DNA of 64,000 nt, from NCBI GenBank assembly GCA_964410065.1, contig CAYPFO010000013.1:3082-67081 (forward strand), in the 5' to 3' direction. A program made the position numbers and the translations under genes. This DNA is from Serpens sp964410065. GTDB lineage: Bacteria; Pseudomonadota; Gammaproteobacteria; Pseudomonadales; Pseudomonadaceae. The notes under the pieces were generated by a model. The model was given only the letters and a program-made list of their open reading frames with translations. It ran no database searches and had not been told where the DNA came from. Positions within the stretch are counted from its first letter, which is position 1. Each line of letters begins with the position of its first letter. Positions 54,688 to 61,933 of the stretch are shown one piece after another.

Positions 54688-54701
54688 TTGACGTTGATCA
54701 A
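54688..54701. promoter_or_regulatory. ANR/DNR-type box upstream of ytfE
   Basis: TTGACGTTGATCAA matches the FNR/ANR/DNR consensus TTGATNNNNATCAA with one mismatch. Its near edge is 61 bp from the ytfE start. It also faces moaB (start 138 bp away), so it could serve both divergent genes. Confidence 0.75.
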
Positions 54702-54839
54702 GGGATAAAAAATCGATTGGGCCTAGGCTGAGGCTCACATGCTCTCCGGCCTCGTTGCCGGTAGTACCTCCTCGGGGGGATGGGCTGCACGTCATTGGCG
54801 GTGCAGTCTGCATCGATATTTTCAACGGAGATTTCTTCC

Positions 54840-55394
54840 ATGGCGCATTTATCCAACGCTGAATTCCAGCCTCTGCGCATCGCGGTGCTGACAGTCAGCG
54901 ATACCCGCAGCCTGGACACCGACACCTCCGGGCAGGCCTTGATCGACGGGCTGTTGGCAGCCGGTCATGAACTGGCCGATCGGGCGCTGGTGAGCGACGA
55001 CATCTGGCAGATCCGTGCGCGGCTGTGCAGCTGGATTGCCGATGGGCAGGTTCAGGTGGTGCTGATTACCGGCGGCACCGGTTTTACCGCGCGTGACAAC
55101 ACCCCGCAGGCGGTAACGCCGCTATTGGAGAAGACCGTGGACGGCTTTGGCGAGCTGTTCCGGCAGGTTTCCCTGGTCGATATTGGCACCTCCACCGTGC
55201 AGTCGCGGGCGCTGGCCGGGATGAGCAACGGTACCCTGGTGTGCTGCCTGCCGGGATCGCCGAATGCTTGCCGCACCGCCTGGCAGAAGATTCTCGTCGA
55301 GCAGCTCGACAGCCGTACCCGGCCCTGCAATTTCGTGCCCCATCTCAAGCGCCTGGCGGACCAGGCGGCGACCTGCTGCGGGAGCCGCTCGTGA
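54840..55394 (+). CDS. moaB: Molybdenum cofactor biosynthesis protein B
   Basis: The 184-residue MoaB binds molybdopterin and acts in molybdenum cofactor synthesis, needed by nitrate reductase. It has AVLTVSDTRSLDTDTSGQALIDGL, the signature LITGGTGFTARDNTPQAV, and LPGSPNACRTAW. The ATG at 54840 is preceded by ACGGAGATTTCTTCC. Its stop overlaps the moeA start (GTGA), so the two are coupled. Adjacent narXL/narK genes fit the pathway. Confidence 0.93.
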   Translation: MAHLSNAEFQPLRIAVLTVSDTRSLDTDTSGQALIDGLLAAGHELADRALVSDDIWQIRARLCSWIADGQVQVVLITGGTGFTARDNTPQAVTPLLEKTVDGFGELFRQVSLVDIGTSTVQSRALAGMSNGTLVCCLPGSPNACRTAWQKILVEQLDSRTRPCNFVPHLKRLADQAATCCGSRS

Positions 55395-56623
55395 GCACCT
55401 GTGGCTGTGATACCCAAGGGTTGCGCCCGGTGGATGAGGCGATCGCTGCTTTGCTGGAGCGCGTGCCGGCAGTGCCGCAGGTGGAATCATTGCCTCTGGC
55501 GCACGTCCTGAACCGGGTGTTGGCCGAAGAGGTGCGTGCACTCTCTGATGTGCCGGCCTGGGACAACAGCGCCATGGACGGTTACGCCCTGCGTGCCGCC
55601 GATCTGCCGGCGCAGGGTGGCTGGCTGCCGTTGGCCGGGCGCATCGCGGCTGGCGACGCGGCCCTGGAGCCGTTGCCGGGCGGTCATCTGGTGCGGATTT
55701 TCACCGGGGCGCCATTGCCTCCGGGTGCCGACACGGTGGTGCCCCAGGAGCTGTGCACGGTGGAATGCGAGCGGGTCTGGGTGCCGGCGCTGGACGTCGG
55801 CGCCAATGTGCGTCGGCAAGGCGAGGAATTGCTGGCCGGCACACCGGTGCTGGCGGCCGGCCAACGGTTGCGTCCGCAAGAACTCGGCCTGCTGGCCAGC
55901 CTGGGGTATGCCCGTGTGGCGGTGTACCAACGGCTGCGCGTCGGGCTGCTCAGCAGTGGCGACGAGCTGCGTGAGCCGGGCGAGGGGTTGGCCCCCGGCC
56001 AGCTGTACAACGCCAACCGCTACAGCCTGCTCGGCGTGCTCAGCAGCTTGGGCTTGCAGGTAACGGATTACGGGGTGATGGCCGACGATCTGGCCGTTAC
56101 CCGTGACACGCTGGCACGGGCAGCCGCTGAACAGGACGTCGTGATGACCTCTGGCGGCGTTTCTGTTGGTGAAGAAGACCATCTCAAGCAGGCGGTACGC
56201 GAGCTGGGCGAACTGCACCTGTGGCGCCTGGCGATTCAGCCGGGCAAGCCGCTGGCGTTCGGTGCAATCCACGGCACGCCGTGGCTTGGTCTGCCAGGCA
56301 ATCCGGCGGCGGCGCTGATTACCGCCCTGGTGGTGGCACGGCCCTTCCTGCTCAGTGCGCAGGGCTGTTGGGAGGTGTTGCCGCAGCCGCTGCGTTTGCC
56401 TGCGGGTTTTGCCTGGCGCAAGCGCAATGTGCGCCGCCAGTACCTGCGCGCGCGACTGGAAACAGTCGACGGCGAACTGCGTGTCTGCCTGCATCCACGT
56501 CAGGGCTCGGCAATGCTGACCTCGGCCTGCTGGGCCGATGGCCTGGCGCTGGTCGAGTGCGGACACACCCTGGAAGAGGGCGAGTCGGTCGAATACCTGC
56601 CGTTCAGCGCGTTATTGAATTAG
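55391..56623 (+). CDS. moeA: Molybdopterin molybdenumtransferase MoeA
   Basis: MoeA inserts molybdate into molybdopterin-AMP. The 410-residue product has PAWDNSAMDGYALRAADL, GDAALEPLPGGHLVRIFTGAPLPPGADTVV and GLLSSGDELREPG, then VVMTSGGVSVGEEDHLK and the conserved LPGNPAAALI. The start is the GTG at 55391, which shares four bases with the moaB stop (GTGA); translational coupling explains the poor start codon. A short hairpin (56635–56653) follows the stop. Confidence 0.93.
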   Translation: MSTCGCDTQGLRPVDEAIAALLERVPAVPQVESLPLAHVLNRVLAEEVRALSDVPAWDNSAMDGYALRAADLPAQGGWLPLAGRIAAGDAALEPLPGGHLVRIFTGAPLPPGADTVVPQELCTVECERVWVPALDVGANVRRQGEELLAGTPVLAAGQRLRPQELGLLASLGYARVAVYQRLRVGLLSSGDELREPGEGLAPGQLYNANRYSLLGVLSSLGLQVTDYGVMADDLAVTRDTLARAAAEQDVVMTSGGVSVGEEDHLKQAVRELGELHLWRLAIQPGKPLAFGAIHGTPWLGLPGNPAAALITALVVARPFLLSAQGCWEVLPQPLRLPAGFAWRKRNVRRQYLRARLETVDGELRVCLHPRQGSAMLTSACWADGLALVECGHTLEEGESVEYLPFSALLN

Positions 56624-56634
56624 CAGAAGCAAAG

Positions 56635-56653
56635 GGGGAGCGGCTTGCTCCCC
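56635..56653 (+). terminator. Hairpin after moeA
   Basis: A 7-bp stem GGGGAGC / GCTCCCC with loop GGCTT, 12 bp after the moeA stop, followed by ATCTGTTTGG. A weak intrinsic terminator. Confidence 0.55.
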
Positions 56654-56699
56654 ATCTGTTTGGTCATGGGTGATCACGTGTGCGCCGTTTCTGATCCCG

Positions 56700-57107
56700 T
56701 CACGTGATGATGTGCAACTTCGGTTGCTCGGGCGGGGCGCTCATGCGCTCGCTGGTAATCAGCTGGCTCATCTCGCCGAACAGTCGATCAGCTTCTTCGC
56801 CAGCAACATCCTCCCGGTAGCGCTTCTTCAAACCGTACTCACTGAGCACCACATGTACATTGGCGGTCACTCCATGCTGGGCCAGGCAGGCCTTGGCGCA
56901 GTGCAGGTGGCAGCCGTCGATGGCCAGAATCGGCCGGCCGGCGCTGGCTTTCTTGACCAGCGCGGGGACATTGCCACCCACCCCGGCAATGCAGGACATC
57001 TCCGCCAGCCCCGCGCGGTCCAGGCGCACCGCCAGCGTATTGGCCAACTGGGCCACGTTGGAGCAGCCGGAACAGGAATAGACCAGGGCGTGTGACGGCT
57101 TGGGCAT
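56700..57107 (-). CDS. DGC-domain Cys-rich protein, copy 1
   Basis: The 135-residue protein has a CxxC pair (VYSCSGCSN) near the N-terminus, MSCIAGVGG, and the family core ILAIDGCHLHCAKACL that gives the DGC domain its name. Six or seven Cys plus His suggest metal or cluster binding. The neighbour at 57218 encodes a paralog that is identical over LVYSCSGCSNVAQLANTLAV and beyond (35 residues). An ANR/DNR-like box lies 63 bp upstream of its start. Function unknown; the setting suggests anaerobic nitrate/molybdenum or NO-related metabolism. Confidence 0.85.
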   Translation of the reverse strand: MPKPSHALVYSCSGCSNVAQLANTLAVRLDRAGLAEMSCIAGVGGNVPALVKKASAGRPILAIDGCHLHCAKACLAQHGVTANVHVVLSEYGLKKRYREDVAGEEADRLFGEMSQLITSERMSAPPEQPKLHIIT

Positions 57108-57169
57108 GGGTATCTCCCGGAGGTGGCCTGCAAAGGGCCTCAGTATGGTGGGCGAGTCAGGTCTTGACC

Positions 57170-57183
57170 TTGATCGTGCTCAA
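57170..57183 (-). promoter_or_regulatory. ANR/DNR-type box upstream of the DGC gene
   Basis: TTGATCGTGCTCAA matches TTGATNNNNATCAA with one mismatch. Its near edge is 62 bp from the start of DGC copy 1, the same spacing as at ytfE. Confidence 0.65.
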
Positions 57184-57217
57184 GGACCGCAGAGCGGTCG
57201 GCGCTACCGCGTATGCG

Positions 57218-57628
57218 CTATCTGACGATCCGCAGTTGCGGTGTTACCTGGGGTGGTGCCCTGCCGGCCATGCGCGGGTCGTCCAGCAACGTTTGCATGT
57301 GTGCGTATACCCGTTCGGTTTCCTCGCGGGAGCAGTCTTCGCGGTAGCGCTTTTTCAGACCGTACTGACTGAGCACCACATGGATATTGGCAGTGACACC
57401 ATGCTGTTTCAGGCAGGCCCTGGCGCACTGCATGCGGCAGCCATCAATGGCCAGGATCGGGCGCTGGGCGTTGGCCTGGTCGACCAGTGAGGCGACCCGC
57501 CCGCCGATGCCGGCGATGCAGGACATTTCCGCCAACCCGGCGCGGTCCAGGCGCACGGCCAAAGTGTTGGCCAGCTGCGCCACGTTGGAGCAGCCGGAAC
57601 AGGAATAAACGAGTGGGAGAGAGGACAT
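57218..57628 (-). CDS. DGC-domain Cys-rich protein, copy 2
   Basis: A 136-residue paralog of the product encoded at 56700: VYSCSGCSN, MSCIAGIGG, AIDGCRMQCARACL and YGLKKRYREDCSREE all recur. The first part is nearly unchanged at protein level although DNA codons differ, and the C-terminal third has drifted. It has an additional Cys (YREDC). It begins 20 bp after the dnr stop on the same strand, so it is probably co-transcribed with dnr, while copy 1 has its own box. Confidence 0.85.
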   Translation of the reverse strand: MSSLPLVYSCSGCSNVAQLANTLAVRLDRAGLAEMSCIAGIGGRVASLVDQANAQRPILAIDGCRMQCARACLKQHGVTANIHVVLSQYGLKKRYREDCSREETERVYAHMQTLLDDPRMAGRAPPQVTPQLRIVR

Positions 57629-57648
57629 GGGCGTTTCCTCCTAACGGC

Positions 57649-58326
57649 TTATTCGCAGTATTGGGCCAGGCTGGGGCTGTCGAGCACGCGGATGGTGCGA
57701 CGCTCCATGTCGATCAGCCCGGCATCCATCAGGCGGTGCAGGATGCGTGAGAAGGTTTCCGGCTGGATGCCCAGTTGCGAGGCGATCAGGCGTTTGGGCG
57801 CGCGCAGCTGGATTTGCCCGTCGCTGCCTTCCAGTTCCTGGCAGAGAAAGCGCACCACGCGCCGACTGGCGTTGCCCACCGTCAGGGTGTCGATTTCGTT
57901 CAGTCGCTGGTGCAGGCGAATGCTGAAACTGGCCAGCAGGTCGAGGCAGATCTTGGGTTGCTCTTCCAGCAGGCGCCGGTAATGAGCGCCATCGATGCTC
58001 GCCAGGTTGCTGGATTTGAGGGCGCCGGCGGTCACCGGATAATGGCGAGTACCGTTGAACAGCAGGGCTTCGGCGAAGCTCTCCCCGGGCTGGATCACTT
58101 CCACCAGCTTTTCCTGGCCTTCGAGCAGGACCCGCGTCAATTTGATTTGACCCTGGATCAGCAGGTAGAAACGGTCGGCGATTTCACCCTGGTGAAACAG
58201 CGTTTCCCCGTTGTCCAGGCGGCGGTGAATGGCCAGGTCGCAGACATTCTGAAACACGTCAGCCGGCAGTTTCTGGAACAGGTGATGGCGGCGCAGGGCG
58301 GTAAGCGTGGCGGGGTCGGTCAGCAT
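57649..58326 (-). CDS. dnr: DNR-type Crp/Fnr regulator (NO-responsive)
   Basis: This 225-residue regulator has the cyclic-nucleotide-like fold (FHQGEIADRFYLLIQGQIKL, EVIQPGESFAEALLF), a dimer helix (IRLHQRLNEIDTL) and an HTH of the DNR kind (LIASQLGIQPETFSRILHRLMDAGLI, with E..SR for the TTGAT half-site). It lacks the N-terminal cysteines that hold the Fe-S cluster of ANR, so it is DNR-like, a probable haem/NO sensor. P. stutzeri-type strains carry a paralog (DnrE) beside narXL, as I recall; which paralog this is cannot be told. ATG at 58326 has GGAGGTGACTTT upstream. Confidence 0.85.
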   Translation of the reverse strand: MLTDPATLTALRRHHLFQKLPADVFQNVCDLAIHRRLDNGETLFHQGEIADRFYLLIQGQIKLTRVLLEGQEKLVEVIQPGESFAEALLFNGTRHYPVTAGALKSSNLASIDGAHYRRLLEEQPKICLDLLASFSIRLHQRLNEIDTLTVGNASRRVVRFLCQELEGSDGQIQLRAPKRLIASQLGIQPETFSRILHRLMDAGLIDMERRTIRVLDSPSLAQYCE

Positions 58327-58590
58327 AAAGTCACCTCCGTGGACTGCATGGTAAAAGCCACGGGAGCACGAGCAAATCCCTCCAAGGCGCTACCTCCAAA
58401 GGGGCAGACGTGTAGGGCGGTGGTAGGTAAAACGCGCCAGCCCGCGACGGCTGGAGAGGAGAGGTCCATCGCGGCTGACGCTGTGAGTAGAGTAGCGATC
58501 GGTGTGCCGGTCACCCTTGACGAAGGACAAGACGGACGTTCCTGACGGGTGATATTTCTGCGCCTCCCACAGGTTGCGACAGGAAAGGAC

Positions 58591-59220
58591 ATGAACGTCG
58601 AACAGTTGTTGATCAACAATCAAAACTGGTCGGAGGCGTTGCGTGAGCAAGATCCGGAGTTTTTTGCACGCCTGGCCCGCCAGCAGCGTCCCGAGTTTCT
58701 GTGGATCGGCTGCTCGGACAGCCGCGTTCCGGCCAATGATGTGGTCGGGCTGATGCCGGGCGAGCTGTTCGTGCACCGCAATGTGGCCAATATGGTGGTG
58801 GCCACCGACATGAATATGCTTTCGGTGCTGCAGTATGCGGTGGATGTCCTGGAGATCCGCCAAGTAATCGTCTGCGGCCATTATGGCTGTGGCGGCGTGC
58901 GCGCGGCGCTGGGGCATACCGAGATGGGGCTGATCATCGACAACTGGTTACGGGGTTTGAAAGCGCTTTATCATCAAAACCTGCCTCGGTTTGCGGGATT
59001 GGACGAAGGCGCCAGGGTCGACCTGCTCTGCGAGCTGAATGTGCAGCGTCAGGTACGCAACGTGTGCCATACCACCATCGTGCAGAACGCCTGGCAGCGG
59101 GGCCAGCCACTGGCGGTGCACGGCTGGATCTACGGGCTGGACAGCGGCCTGGTCAAGGACCTGATGGTTACCGTGAGCGGCCCGCAACAGCTGGATGCCA
59201 CCTTTCGCTATGAACCCTAA
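58591..59220 (+). CDS. can: Beta-class carbonic anhydrase
   Basis: Interconverts CO2 and bicarbonate in the cytoplasm. The 209-residue protein has zinc ligands and the Asp-Arg dyad in LWIGCSDSRVPANDVV, HRNVANMV, and the second set in CGHYGCGGVRAAL. It starts MNVEQLLINNQNW after AGGAAAGGAC. It is oriented opposite to its neighbours dnr and narL, so it has its own transcript. The 264-bp upstream gap has no clear ANR/DNR box (a TTGACGAAGGACAA at 58516 has three mismatches). Confidence 0.93.
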   Translation: MNVEQLLINNQNWSEALREQDPEFFARLARQQRPEFLWIGCSDSRVPANDVVGLMPGELFVHRNVANMVVATDMNMLSVLQYAVDVLEIRQVIVCGHYGCGGVRAALGHTEMGLIIDNWLRGLKALYHQNLPRFAGLDEGARVDLLCELNVQRQVRNVCHTTIVQNAWQRGQPLAVHGWIYGLDSGLVKDLMVTVSGPQQLDATFRYEP

Positions 59221-59224
59221 AAAG

Positions 59225-59266
59225 AGCCGCAAGCCGCAAGCCGCAAGCTTAAAGCTTTAAGCTTGC
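59225..59266. terminator. Tandem 7-mers and 24-bp perfect palindrome between can and narL
   Basis: Three copies of AGCCGCA in a row (59225–59245) run into a perfect 24-bp palindrome at 59243–59266 (GCAAGC, TTAAAGCTTTAA, GCTTGC). It lies between two convergent genes, 8 bp from narL's stop at 59274, and should act as a two-way terminator. Confidence 0.65.
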
Positions 59267-59273
59267 CTTGCCG

Positions 59274-59906
59274 CTATCGCAGATGATCCAGGGCCCACAC
59301 CGCCGCTTCTACCCGCGAGCGCAGGCCGAGCTTGTGCAGCAGGTTCTTCATATGCACCTTCACGGTGCCCTCGGTGATGCCCAATTTGTTGCCGATCATC
59401 TTGTTGCTGTTGCCCAGGGCAACCATTTTCAGCACCTGTCGCTCGCGGTCGGTAAGGTCGGCCTGGGTCGCGCCTTGCGGGCTGCGCAGGGCTTGGGCCA
59501 ATACCTTGGTCAGTGCCGGGCTGATGACCAGATTGCCGTGCAGAACCCGGCGCAACTGATCGATCAGTTGCTCGGGCTCCATGTCCTTGAGCAAATAGCC
59601 GTCGGCGCCGAAACGCATGGCGTCGCGCACGTCCTCTTCAGCATCGGAAACAGTGAACAACAGCACCTTGCCGGCATAGCCATGCTCGCGAATCTTCTTC
59701 AGGGTTTCCACCCCGTTCATCTGCGGCATGTTGTTGTCCAGCAGAATCAGGTCGGGTTGCAGCCCCGTCAGCAAATCGAGGGCTTCGGCCCCGTTGCCGG
59801 CTTCGCCGATCACATCGAGATCGTCTTCCAGTTCGAGCAACTGGCGGATGCCGCGGCGCATCATCGGATGGTCGTCGACCAGCAGCAGGGTGTGCGGGGT
59901 AGTCAT
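59274..59906 (-). CDS. narL: Nitrate/nitrite response regulator NarL
   Basis: The 210-residue regulator has a receiver domain (LLVDDHPMMRRGI; phospho-Asp in LQPDLILLDNNMPQMNGV) and a LuxR-type HTH (LTDRERQVLKMVALGNSNKMIGNKLGITEGTVKVHMKNLL). NarL phosphorylated by NarX activates nitrate respiration genes by binding TACYYMT heptamers. It overlaps narX by 4 bp (narX–narL order), so it is translated from the same transcript. Confidence 0.93.
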   Translation of the reverse strand: MTTPHTLLLVDDHPMMRRGIRQLLELEDDLDVIGEAGNGAEALDLLTGLQPDLILLDNNMPQMNGVETLKKIREHGYAGKVLLFTVSDAEEDVRDAMRFGADGYLLKDMEPEQLIDQLRRVLHGNLVISPALTKVLAQALRSPQGATQADLTDRERQVLKMVALGNSNKMIGNKLGITEGTVKVHMKNLLHKLGLRSRVEAAVWALDHLR

Positions 59907-61699
59907 GCAAGGGCCTCGTTGTTGGGGTTGCCAAGAAACTCGGGGCGAAAGCGCAGTTGCACACGAGTGCCGTGGGGAATTCTGTCAGTCACATCCAATT
60001 GTCCGCTCAGGCTGCGTGCGCGCTCCTGCATGATGGTCAGGCCATGATGCTGGCGTTTGTCGTGCTCATGGGACAGCCCGCAGCCGTCGTCTTCGATCAG
60101 CAGTTCGACGAGCTCGCCCTCTTGGTGCAAGGCAACCTGAACCTGGCTGGCACCGGAGTGGCGGGCGCAATTGGACAGCGCCTCGCGGGCGATCTGCAGC
60201 AGGTGGATCTGTTCGCTGGCCGACAGCGGCACGGCCAGCGGATTGACCTGCAAGTCCACCTCGAACGGGCTGCGCATCGAGAACTCCAGGGCGGTGTCGC
60301 GCAGGGCCTGATCCAGGCCGCCTTCCTTGATACTCAGGCGGAAAGTGGTCAACAGCTCGCGCAACTGGCGGTAGGCGGTGTTCAGGCCGTCGCGGATTTC
60401 CTCGCTGACGGTTTCCACCTTGGCCAGCGACTCGCCGCGGCGGATCAGCGTTTGCAGGCGGCTGACCTGCAGCTTGATGAACGACAGCGCCTGAGCCAGT
60501 GAGTCATGCAGCTCGCGGGCGATTACGGCGCGCTCCTCGAAGATCAACAGGCGATGCTCCTGTTCCCGCTGACGCTCGAGTGACAGCGCGGTGCCGATGA
60601 GGTTGGCCAGAGCCTGGATCAGCTCCATTTCCCAGGCCTGGGCGGGGCGGCCACTGGTAAACGCTGCGCGCAACTCGCCCAACTCGCTGCCCAGGTTGAC
60701 CACCGGACAGGCGATCAGGTTATAGCGGTTGTGCAGCATGCAATTGGCGCAATCCGCCGGTGAGCAGATCTCGCGCAGCTCTTGGCCATGCAGGGCGATC
60801 AGCTGGCCCACCGGATGTTGGGGGTCGCCATGCAGGCACAGCGACAGGCGCAGGCCAGGCAAGCGCTCCTGAAAGCTGTCCAGCAGATGACCGAGGGTGT
60901 CGGCATCGGCGGCCTGGCTGGCCAGGCTGCGGCTGCTGCGGTACAGCAGCTGTAAGGCGGCATTGGCCTGGGCCAGGTTGGCGGTTTCCTCGGCTACGCG
61001 ACTTTCAAGTGTGCGGTGCGATTCCTCAATGGCTGCGGCCATGGCATTGAAGCTGTTGACCACCTGCCCCAACTCATCGGTGGCCTGATAGTCGACACGC
61101 GCACTGAGATCGCCGGCGCGAAAGCGGTCATTGGCTCGATTCAGCTCCTGCAGCGGCGCCAGTACGGTGCCTTGCAATTGATACATGCCGATCATCAGCA
61201 CAATGGTGGTGACAAACAGCGCCAGGCCCTGGATGGCCTGCTGCCAAGCCTGTTTGCTTTCATTGCGCTGCTGCAGGACATAGACGAACTGGTTGAGTTG
61301 CTCGACGAAGCTGTCTGCATGTTCCAAGAACTGCCGGGTGTTACCGCCGTACAAGGCGGGCTTGAGTTCGTTCTCCCAGCGCTGTTGAAGCTGCGCATAG
61401 CTCGCGTGCAAAGCATCGTTATTCTGCAGTACCTCGGTCAGCTCCCGACTTTCCAGGCGGCTTTCGAGGTTGCCGCCGTGCATCTGCAGCACCTGGATGT
61501 CAGCTCCCGCCTCGATCTTCCAGCTCAGCCGGTAGGTGGCCATGCGCAGGGAACCGGCGGTATTGATGGCAGCCGCATCGCCTTCGCTGAGGCGGGCGAT
61601 CACGCCGGAACTGAGCGCGCTGGCCAGTGCAAAAATGGCAATCAAGGCTACCGCGAGACCTGCTCGGGCCGGCAACGAGCCTTTTAACCATTGCAACAT
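59903..61699 (-). CDS. narX: Nitrate/nitrite sensor histidine kinase NarX
   Basis: The 598-residue kinase has a TM helix (AGLAVALIAIFALASALSSGV), a periplasmic domain with the P-box INTAGSLRMATYRLSWKI that binds nitrate, a second helix, a HAMP segment, a Cys cluster (EICSPADCANCML) and a HisKA_3 domain (EERAVIARELHDSLAQALSFIKLQVSRL, His phosphoacceptor) with ATPase motif LLIEDDGCGL. It pairs with NarL, whose gene overlaps the end. It is divergent from narK1 across a 234-bp region with ANR and NarL sites. Confidence 0.94.
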   Translation of the reverse strand: MLQWLKGSLPARAGLAVALIAIFALASALSSGVIARLSEGDAAAINTAGSLRMATYRLSWKIEAGADIQVLQMHGGNLESRLESRELTEVLQNNDALHASYAQLQQRWENELKPALYGGNTRQFLEHADSFVEQLNQFVYVLQQRNESKQAWQQAIQGLALFVTTIVLMIGMYQLQGTVLAPLQELNRANDRFRAGDLSARVDYQATDELGQVVNSFNAMAAAIEESHRTLESRVAEETANLAQANAALQLLYRSSRSLASQAADADTLGHLLDSFQERLPGLRLSLCLHGDPQHPVGQLIALHGQELREICSPADCANCMLHNRYNLIACPVVNLGSELGELRAAFTSGRPAQAWEMELIQALANLIGTALSLERQREQEHRLLIFEERAVIARELHDSLAQALSFIKLQVSRLQTLIRRGESLAKVETVSEEIRDGLNTAYRQLRELLTTFRLSIKEGGLDQALRDTALEFSMRSPFEVDLQVNPLAVPLSASEQIHLLQIAREALSNCARHSGASQVQVALHQEGELVELLIEDDGCGLSHEHDKRQHHGLTIMQERARSLSGQLDVTDRIPHGTRVQLRFRPEFLGNPNNEALA

Positions 61700-61807
61700 G
61701 AGCAGCTACCTCTAAAGAGTTCGGGGGGGCGGGCCAAGCCTTTTCACGGGGCAAGCTTGTCACGCTAACTATTTGAATTTAAAGGGATTTATTTATTTAT
61801 TTCGGCC

Positions 61808-61823
61808 TACCTCTTAGTGGGTA
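61808..61823. promoter_or_regulatory. 7-2-7 NarL-type site in the narX–narK1 region
   Basis: TACCTCT-TA-GTGGGTA is two TACYYMT heptamers, the second inverted, with 2 bp between them; the second has one mismatch. This 7-2-7 arrangement is the NarL/NarP binding site. Its centre is 53 bp upstream of the ANR box centre and beside an AT-rich stretch (61766–61803) that could bend. Confidence 0.6.
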
Positions 61824-61861
61824 GGCGCGTGGATAGTAGAGGCTGAAGGCCTGCATCACCC

Positions 61862-61875
61862 TTGATCTGCATCAA
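61862..61875. promoter_or_regulatory. ANR/DNR box of narK1
   Basis: TTGATCTGCATCAA is a perfect match to the TTGATNNNNATCAA consensus. It ends 58 bp before the narK1 start, the spacing expected for activation of narK1K2. In P. aeruginosa the narXL–narK1 region is known to be controlled by Anr and NarL. Confidence 0.85.
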
Positions 61876-61933
61876 GGGTTCGCCCGGCTCCATCGATAGG
61901 CTGCGGCCATAACAGATACCCCTGGAGGTCGTT

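Noticed and set aside
58516..58529. TTGACGAAGGACAA upstream of the carbonic anhydrase
   Set aside because: Three mismatches to the ANR/DNR consensus.
58607..58621. TTGATCAACAATCAA, resembling an ANR box
   Set aside because: The spacer is 5 bp rather than 4, and it lies inside the carbonic anhydrase coding sequence.
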